Origin: an uncultured Collinsella sp.
GTDB lineage: Bacteria > Actinomycetota > Coriobacteriia > Coriobacteriales > Coriobacteriaceae
Length of the DNA stretch: 64,000 nt
Reading direction: 5' to 3'
NCBI GenBank assembly: GCA_947002045.1
Contig: CAMQJB010000003.1
Span: 13,941-77,940 of the forward strand
The notes below the pieces were generated by a model that saw only the letters and a program-made list of their open reading frames with translations, did no database searches and had not been told where the DNA came from. Both the position numbers and the translations under genes were made by a program. Shown piece by piece: positions 59,751 to 64,000 of this stretch; position 1 is the first letter of the stretch; every line of letters starts with the position of its first letter.

Positions 59751-60875
59751 ATGTCCCAGTACGATTATCTCGTCGTCGGTGCCGGCCTTTCGGGCGCCGT
59801 CTTTGCCAATGCCGCCAAGCGCGCCGGCAAGTCGGTCCTGGTCATCGATCGCCGCGATCACATCGCCGGCAACATCTACACCGAGGACGTCGAGGGCATC
59901 CAGGTCCACCGCTACGGCGCGCACATCTTCCACACCTCCATGAAGGACGTCTGGGACTACGTCAACCGCTTCGCCGAGTTCAACAACTACGTCAACTCGC
60001 CGGTCGCCAACTTCCACGGCAACATGTACAACATGCCCTTCAACATGAACACCTTCGCCAAGATGTGGCCGGGCGTCGTCACGCCGGCAGACGCCAAGGC
60101 CAAGATCGCCGAGCAGGTGGCCGCCGAGAAAATCGGCGAGCCGCAGAACCTCGAGGAGCAGGCGCTGTCGCTCGTCGGCCGCGACATCTTCGAGACGCTT
60201 GTGAAGGGCTACACCGAGAAGCAGTGGGGCCGTGATTGCAAGGACCTGCCCGCGAGCATCATAAAGCGCCTCCCCTGCCGCTTTACCTACGACAACAACT
60301 ACTTCAACGACCGCTACCAGGGCATCCCCATGGGCGGCTACACCAAGATGGTCGCCAACATGCTCGAGGGCATCGAGGTGCGCTGCGGCGTGGAGTACAA
60401 GGAGTTGGCCGCCGCCGAGCCCGATATCGCCGCCAGGACGATCTACTGCGGCCCCATCGACGCGTTCTACGACTTCAAGCTGGGCACGCTCGAGTACCGC
60501 AGCCTGCGCTTTGAGACCGAGACGCTCGACGAGCAGGACCACCAGGGCGTGGCCGTGGTCAACTACACCGAGCGTGAGATCCCCTACACCCGCATCATCG
60601 AGCACAAGCACTTTGAGTTCGGCACGCAGGACAAGACCGTCATCACGCGCGAGTACCCGGCCGACTGGAAGCCCGGCGACGAGCCCTACTACCCCATCAA
60701 CGACGCCAAGAACGAGGCCCTGTACAAGCAGTACGAGGAGCTGGCGGCGCAGGAGGGCGACGTGATCTTTGCCGGTCGCCTGGGCGGCTACAAGTACTAC
60801 GACATGGACAAGGCAATCGCCGCGGCCTTCGAGCTCGTCCGCAACGAGCTGGGTATGGAGCCGACTGAGGCGTAA
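59751..60875 (+). CDS. glf: UDP-galactopyranose mutase
   Basis: Flavoenzyme making UDP-galactofuranose for surface glycans. The 374 residues start with the FAD motif YLVVGAGLSGAVFANAA and include YGAHIFHTS, KGYTEKQWGRDCKDLP and the late FAGRLGGYKYYDMDKAI, all typical. ATG at 59751 has AAAGGAG 7 nt upstream. It is followed by a terminator. The nearby exporter and glycosyltransferase suggest galactofuranose goes into an exported polysaccharide. Confidence 0.96.
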   Translation: MSQYDYLVVGAGLSGAVFANAAKRAGKSVLVIDRRDHIAGNIYTEDVEGIQVHRYGAHIFHTSMKDVWDYVNRFAEFNNYVNSPVANFHGNMYNMPFNMNTFAKMWPGVVTPADAKAKIAEQVAAEKIGEPQNLEEQALSLVGRDIFETLVKGYTEKQWGRDCKDLPASIIKRLPCRFTYDNNYFNDRYQGIPMGGYTKMVANMLEGIEVRCGVEYKELAAAEPDIAARTIYCGPIDAFYDFKLGTLEYRSLRFETETLDEQDHQGVAVVNYTEREIPYTRIIEHKHFEFGTQDKTVITREYPADWKPGDEPYYPINDAKNEALYKQYEELAAQEGDVIFAGRLGGYKYYDMDKAIAAAFELVRNELGMEPTEA

Positions 60876-60917
60876 AAGCCCAACAGCCAAAGGCTGATAG
60901 CCATTCTGGGATGTAGA

Positions 60918-60955
60918 AAGTCCGGTGCAGCATCGCTGCATCGGACTTATTGTTG
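60918..60955 (+). terminator. Terminator after glf
   Basis: AAGTCCGGTGCAGC pairs with GCTGCATCGGACTT (one wobble) and continues TATTGTTG. It lies about 40 nt past the glf stop. Confidence 0.8.
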
Positions 60956-60979
60956 AGGGAGCACTGCACGCGCACGCGT

Positions 60980-61017
60980 CCCAAAAAGCAAAGACCCGGC
61001 ACAATAACCGGGTCTTC
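60980..61017 (-). terminator. Terminator after tRNA-Arg(TCT)
   Basis: On the minus strand AAGACCCGG pairs with CCGGGTCTT and is followed by TGCTTTTTGG. It lies directly downstream of the tRNA. Confidence 0.8.
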
Positions 61018-61027
61018 AAAAACTCTC

Positions 61028-61104
61028 TGGTGCTCCATGGCGGATTCGAACCGTCGACCTTGGGATTAGAAGTCCCCTGCTCTATCCAACTGAGCTAATG
61101 GAGC
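61028..61104 (-). tRNA. tRNA-Arg, anticodon TCT
   Basis: A 77-nt cloverleaf with encoded CCA. The acceptor GCTCCAT pairs with ATGGAGC. The anticodon stem GGGGA/TCCCA (last pair mismatched) encloses CTTCTAA, giving anticodon TCT (codon AGA). The T loop is TTCGAAT. AGA is expected to be rare in this high-GC genome. Confidence 0.95.
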
Positions 61105-61157
61105 ATAAAGCCGCACGTCCAAGCGGGTACAAGTTCACACGGCTAATAAATTATAAC

Positions 61158-61937
61158 CTACTTGAACTGGTCGTGGTATGCCTTGCAGACCTCATCCACG
61201 GGGCCATCCATACGCAGGTCGCCCTTCTCGATCCAAACAGCACGCTGGCAAATACGCTCAACCTGCTCCATGGAGTGAGAAACGAACAAGACCGTGACGT
61301 CGCCACTCTCGATAAAGTGCTGAATGCGGCGCTCGCACTTCTGCTGGAAAAAGACATCGCCAACAGAAAGCGTCTCATCGACGATGAGGATATCGGGCTC
61401 GGTAATCGTAGCAATAGCAAAGGCAATGCGCGCAACCATACCCGAAGAGAAGTTCTTCAGCGGCATGTCAACGAAGTCTTTGAGCTCAGCGAACTCAATG
61501 ATGCCATCGAAGTTTGCATCAATAAACTCCTTGGTATAACCAAGGAGAGCGCCGTTGAGGTAGATGTTCTCGCGAGCGGAAAGCTCAGGATCAAAACCGG
61601 CGCCAAGCTCAATCAACGGCGCAATATTGCCATGAACCTTAACCTCGCCCTCAGAGGGCTCAAGGACACCGGCGATGATTTTGAGCATCGTAGACTTGCC
61701 AGAACCATTGGTGCCAACCAGACCAACAACCTCGCCGCGATGAACGTCAAACGAGATGTTCTTAAGCGCACGGAACTCCTCAAAAAAGAGCTTATGGCGC
61801 GCCAAAGAAATGAAGTACTCCTTGAGGCTACCCAGAGACTCAGAGGCCATATTGAAGATCATCGTTACATCTTTGACCTCGACGGCCATGGGCTGCTTGC
61901 TGTAATCGACAGGAGCAGCGGTATTAGTTTCAGACAT
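61158..61937 (-). CDS. ABC transporter ATP-binding protein, polysaccharide/teichoic acid export type
   Basis: ATPase of an ABC-2 glycan exporter (TagH/Wzt/RfbE-like), 259 residues. Walker A is GTNGSGKSTMLK, Walker B ILIVDETLSVGD, the signature KNFSSGMVARIAF, and the family-specific IAPLIELGAGFDPELSARENIYLNG lies between (positions about 105-130). It lacks the C-terminal carbohydrate-binding extension of Wzt. ATG at 61937 has AAGGAG upstream. It follows its permease by 9 nt. Confidence 0.93.
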   Translation of the reverse strand: MSETNTAAPVDYSKQPMAVEVKDVTMIFNMASESLGSLKEYFISLARHKLFFEEFRALKNISFDVHRGEVVGLVGTNGSGKSTMLKIIAGVLEPSEGEVKVHGNIAPLIELGAGFDPELSARENIYLNGALLGYTKEFIDANFDGIIEFAELKDFVDMPLKNFSSGMVARIAFAIATITEPDILIVDETLSVGDVFFQQKCERRIQHFIESGDVTVLFVSHSMEQVERICQRAVWIEKGDLRMDGPVDEVCKAYHDQFK

Positions 61938-61946
61938 GCAAGCTCC

Positions 61947-62792
61947 TTAGATATACAGGATGAATTTATGCTCAGTCTTGTGGAAAATCGTATAGCCAAT
62001 GGCAAGCGAAATCAAAGCCCAGGCAACGCAAAGACCAAATACCAGAGGGGTCGGACTTTGCTGAAATAGAAAGATGTCGCGCATAAACGTAAGATAGTTA
62101 TACATGGGATTGGCGTACATAATCACGCGAAGAATATGCGGCATCTGCGCAATAAAATCCGTGGTCCAGAAAATGGGAGTAAAGTACGTCCAAGCGGTGA
62201 TAACGACGCTCCAAAGATGCATGACATCGCGGAAGAACACAGATAGTGCCGAAAGCATAAGGCCAAGACCCATACAGAACAGCATAAGAAAGAACAAGCA
62301 GACCGGCAAAAGTATCAGATGCCAGCTGGGAACGACGCGAAACCAAATCATAACAAGGGCAACGGCGACCAGCGAAAGTGCAAAGTTCACAAGGGAGAAC
62401 AGGACTTTCTGAACCGGGAACACCCAGCGGTGAACCTTAACCTTTTTAAGCAGCGAAGAAGCGCCCAAGATAGAAGACATGGCCTGCGTCGTAGAGTCGG
62501 ACATCACAGAAAAGGTGACGTTACCGACGATGAGGTACAACGGGTACATATCGGGAGTGATGGAACCGTTGCGACCTTGTGCAAAGATAGTCGAAAAGAC
62601 AATGGCCATGACAACCATCATCAGCAACGGATTAAGCACCGACCATGCGATACCGAGAACGCTGCGGCGATACTTAAGTTTGAAATCCTTGGTTACCAGC
62701 TGCTCAAGAATGAACTTATCTTTTTGGAAATCATTTTTGGCGTGCGATGGAGGCATCGAGGCCTTGGGCGCAACCTGAGTCTGCTCTGTCAC
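61947..62792 (-). CDS. ABC-2 type polysaccharide export permease
   Basis: Membrane partner of the ATPase at 61158-61937 (TagG/Wzm-like), 281 residues. After a cytoplasmic N-terminus, KDFKLKYRRSVLGIAWSVLN leads into six membrane helices. VTAWTYFTPIFWTTDFI and NPMYNYLTFMRDIFLF are family-typical. GTG at 62792 has AAGGAG 8 nt upstream. It is divergent from the GT2 gene. The substrate is probably a lipid-linked glycan. Confidence 0.92.
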   Translation of the reverse strand: MTEQTQVAPKASMPPSHAKNDFQKDKFILEQLVTKDFKLKYRRSVLGIAWSVLNPLLMMVVMAIVFSTIFAQGRNGSITPDMYPLYLIVGNVTFSVMSDSTTQAMSSILGASSLLKKVKVHRWVFPVQKVLFSLVNFALSLVAVALVMIWFRVVPSWHLILLPVCLFFLMLFCMGLGLMLSALSVFFRDVMHLWSVVITAWTYFTPIFWTTDFIAQMPHILRVIMYANPMYNYLTFMRDIFLFQQSPTPLVFGLCVAWALISLAIGYTIFHKTEHKFILYI

Positions 62793-62830
62793 GAACGCAA
62801 CTCCTTACATCGTTTCGTTAGCAACTCGAA

Positions 62831-62836
62831 AGTATA
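62831..62836 (-). promoter_or_regulatory. Possible -10 of the ABC exporter genes
   Basis: TATACT on the minus strand, about 40 nt before the permease start. No good -35 is seen. Confidence 0.4.
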
Positions 62837-62911
62837 GCCCCCGCGCACATGGAAAATGCGGCGATACGCTGACGATAAAAGGAACCCACAAACTCGGCCG
62901 CCCCGGCACTC

Positions 62912-62917
62912 TATACT
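62912..62917 (+). promoter_or_regulatory. Possible -10 of the GT2 glycosyltransferase gene
   Basis: TATACT, 31 nt before the start codon, in the divergent intergenic region. No clear -35. Confidence 0.4.
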
Positions 62918-62948
62918 ATTGTAGTTTTGAACCCAACCGAGGAGCACC

Positions 62949-63893
62949 ATGGATTACCGCAACGTCGCCGTGCTTATCCCCTGTTACAACGAGGCATTCA
63001 CAATCAAAAAGGTCGTCGAGGACTTTAAGCGCGAACTCCCTGGAGCAGCTATCTATGTCTACGACAACAACTCCACAGACGGAACGGCTCGAATTGCCCG
63101 CGATGCCGGGGCAATCGTGCGCTATGAGGGCCGTCAAGGCAAGGGCAATGTCTGCCGCCAGATGTTCCGCGACATCGAGGCAGACTGCTACTTGATGGTC
63201 GACGGCGACGATACCTACCCCGCAGAGTCGGCAGCGGCACTTTGCTCCCCCGTCCTCAATGGCGAAGCAGACATGACGGTAGGCGACCGTCTCTCAAACG
63301 GCACGTACGCCGAGGAGAACAAGCGCGCCTTCCACGGTTTTGGCAACAACCTGGTGCGCGCCATGATCAAGTGGATCTATGGGTACAGCTTTGATGATGT
63401 CATGACGGGCTATCGAGCTATGAGCAGGCCTTTTGTCAAAACGTTCCCCGTGCTTTCCGAGGGCTTCCAAATCGAAACCGAACTTTCCATCCACGCCGTC
63501 GACCACCGCTGGCGCATCAAAGACGTGCCCATCGTCTACCGTGACCGCCCCGAAGGATCCGTGTCGAAGCTCAACACGGTCAGTGACGGCATCAAGGTCA
63601 CCAGCATGATCGGCACGCTCTTTAAGGACTACAGGCCGCTTAAGTTTTTTGGACTCACAGCGGCGATCTTCGCAATCATTGGGCTAATACTGGGCATTCC
63701 CGTCATTGTTGAATACGCACAGACCGGCTTGGTACCGCGCTTCCCTACCGCCATCCTTGCTGTAGCCTTTATGTTTCTATGCGGTCTCTCGCTCGCCACT
63801 GGTTTTGTACTGGACTCAGTAGCCAAGGTCGAACGCAAGCAGTGGGAGCTTAAAGTCTATGAGGAATATGAGCGTGCAGAATATCGTAAATAG
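62949..63893 (+). CDS. Family 2 glycosyltransferase, polyprenyl-phosphate type
   Basis: Probably transfers a sugar to a polyprenyl phosphate carrier. The 314 residues begin with a GT-A domain: VAVLIPCYNEAFTIKKVVED, YVYDNNSTDGTARIARDAG, and the metal motif LMVDGDDTYP. VMTGYRAMSRPFVKTFPVL and GFQIETELSIHA resemble dolichyl-phosphate-mannose-synthase relatives. Two C-terminal membrane helices follow (about 232-255 and 268-292). ATG at 62949 has GAGGAG 4 nt upstream. The donor sugar is unknown. Confidence 0.9.
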   Translation: MDYRNVAVLIPCYNEAFTIKKVVEDFKRELPGAAIYVYDNNSTDGTARIARDAGAIVRYEGRQGKGNVCRQMFRDIEADCYLMVDGDDTYPAESAAALCSPVLNGEADMTVGDRLSNGTYAEENKRAFHGFGNNLVRAMIKWIYGYSFDDVMTGYRAMSRPFVKTFPVLSEGFQIETELSIHAVDHRWRIKDVPIVYRDRPEGSVSKLNTVSDGIKVTSMIGTLFKDYRPLKFFGLTAAIFAIIGLILGIPVIVEYAQTGLVPRFPTAILAVAFMFLCGLSLATGFVLDSVAKVERKQWELKVYEEYERAEYRK

Positions 63894-63978
63894 CGCGATC
63901 AGACCGCTTAAGGAGTTCAACGGCGCCGCATTATTGACGGCAATGAGGTTGATTTCCGATCTCAGCCGAACACATTAG
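63859..63978 (+). other. Short overlapping ORF at the window end, uncertain
   Basis: A 39-codon frame (MRNMSVQNIVNSAIRPLKEF...) starts inside the last codons of the GT2 gene and ends at TAG 63978. The overlap is typical of a coupled next gene and its opening looks protein-like, but it stops early. It may be a small protein, or the start of a gene broken by a frameshift. The remaining 22 bases hold nothing recognisable. Confidence 0.25.
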
Positions 63979-64000
63979 GCGGACAGGCCGTTCCCGCAGC

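Overview
The window is high-GC DNA from a Coriobacteriia-type actinobacterium, most likely Collinsella or a close relative. This is inferred from gene content, the dense Shine-Dalgarno-led operons and many TTG/GTG starts, not from any database search. It is mostly core chromosome. Positions 1-50,880 are almost entirely on the minus strand, with dinB the one exception. Positions 51,217-60,875 are on the plus strand, and a short surface-polysaccharide segment follows.

Layout: (1) 1-11,065 (minus): proS-ispG-rseP-dxr-cdsA-uppS-frr-pyrH, then tsf-rpsB, then a XerC-type recombinase. This is the conserved block joining ribosome recycling, isoprenoid precursor synthesis (MEP pathway), undecaprenyl and CDP-diacylglycerol synthesis and intramembrane proteolysis. 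(2) 11,062-16,766: trmFO-dprA-comM-yraN-rnhB-rplS. (3) 16,915-19,725: a 936-residue secreted protein that breaks the housekeeping run. Its centre looks like an aerolysin-family beta-pore-forming module, followed by two Ig-like regions and a helical C-terminus. (4) 19,841-23,764: pyruvate phosphate dikinase and its PpsR regulator. (5) 23,799-29,360: glyQS, lepB, trmD, rimM, khpA, rpsP. (6) 29,562-34,942: dinB facing the rplU-rpmA-obgE-nadD-yqeK-rsfS cluster. (7) 35,010-44,615: mreBCD, PBP2, RodA, a Rossmann/DUF697-like protein and a radical-SAM protein with its partner. (8) 44,731-50,865: a TPR membrane protein, a cyclophilin, a zinc-ribbon membrane protein, a striking nested palindrome and a CtpE-like P-type ATPase. 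(9) 51,217-59,672: an operon from DAHP synthase to prephenate (aroF-tyrA-aroB-aroA-aroC-pheA-aroE/aroK-aroQ). (10) 59,751-63,893: glf, tRNA-Arg, an ABC polysaccharide exporter and a GT2 glycosyltransferase.

How the genes work together: MEP enzymes (Dxr, IspG) feed UppS, whose undecaprenyl phosphate supports the RodA/PBP2/MreBCD elongasome and the polysaccharide export genes. The aro operon carries every step from DAHP to chorismate plus both prephenate branches. PpsR sits beside the PPDK it is expected to control.

The signals I consider least explained are the aerolysin-like secreted protein; a family of inverted repeats with a conserved GGGAC-G-GG core but different matched arms (a 201-bp nested example plus diverged copies elsewhere); an about 100-residue insertion in the site-2 protease; a recombinase whose full-length frame has no canonical start codon; TTTACC direct repeats upstream of ppdK; and a terminator-like hairpin in the aro operon leader.
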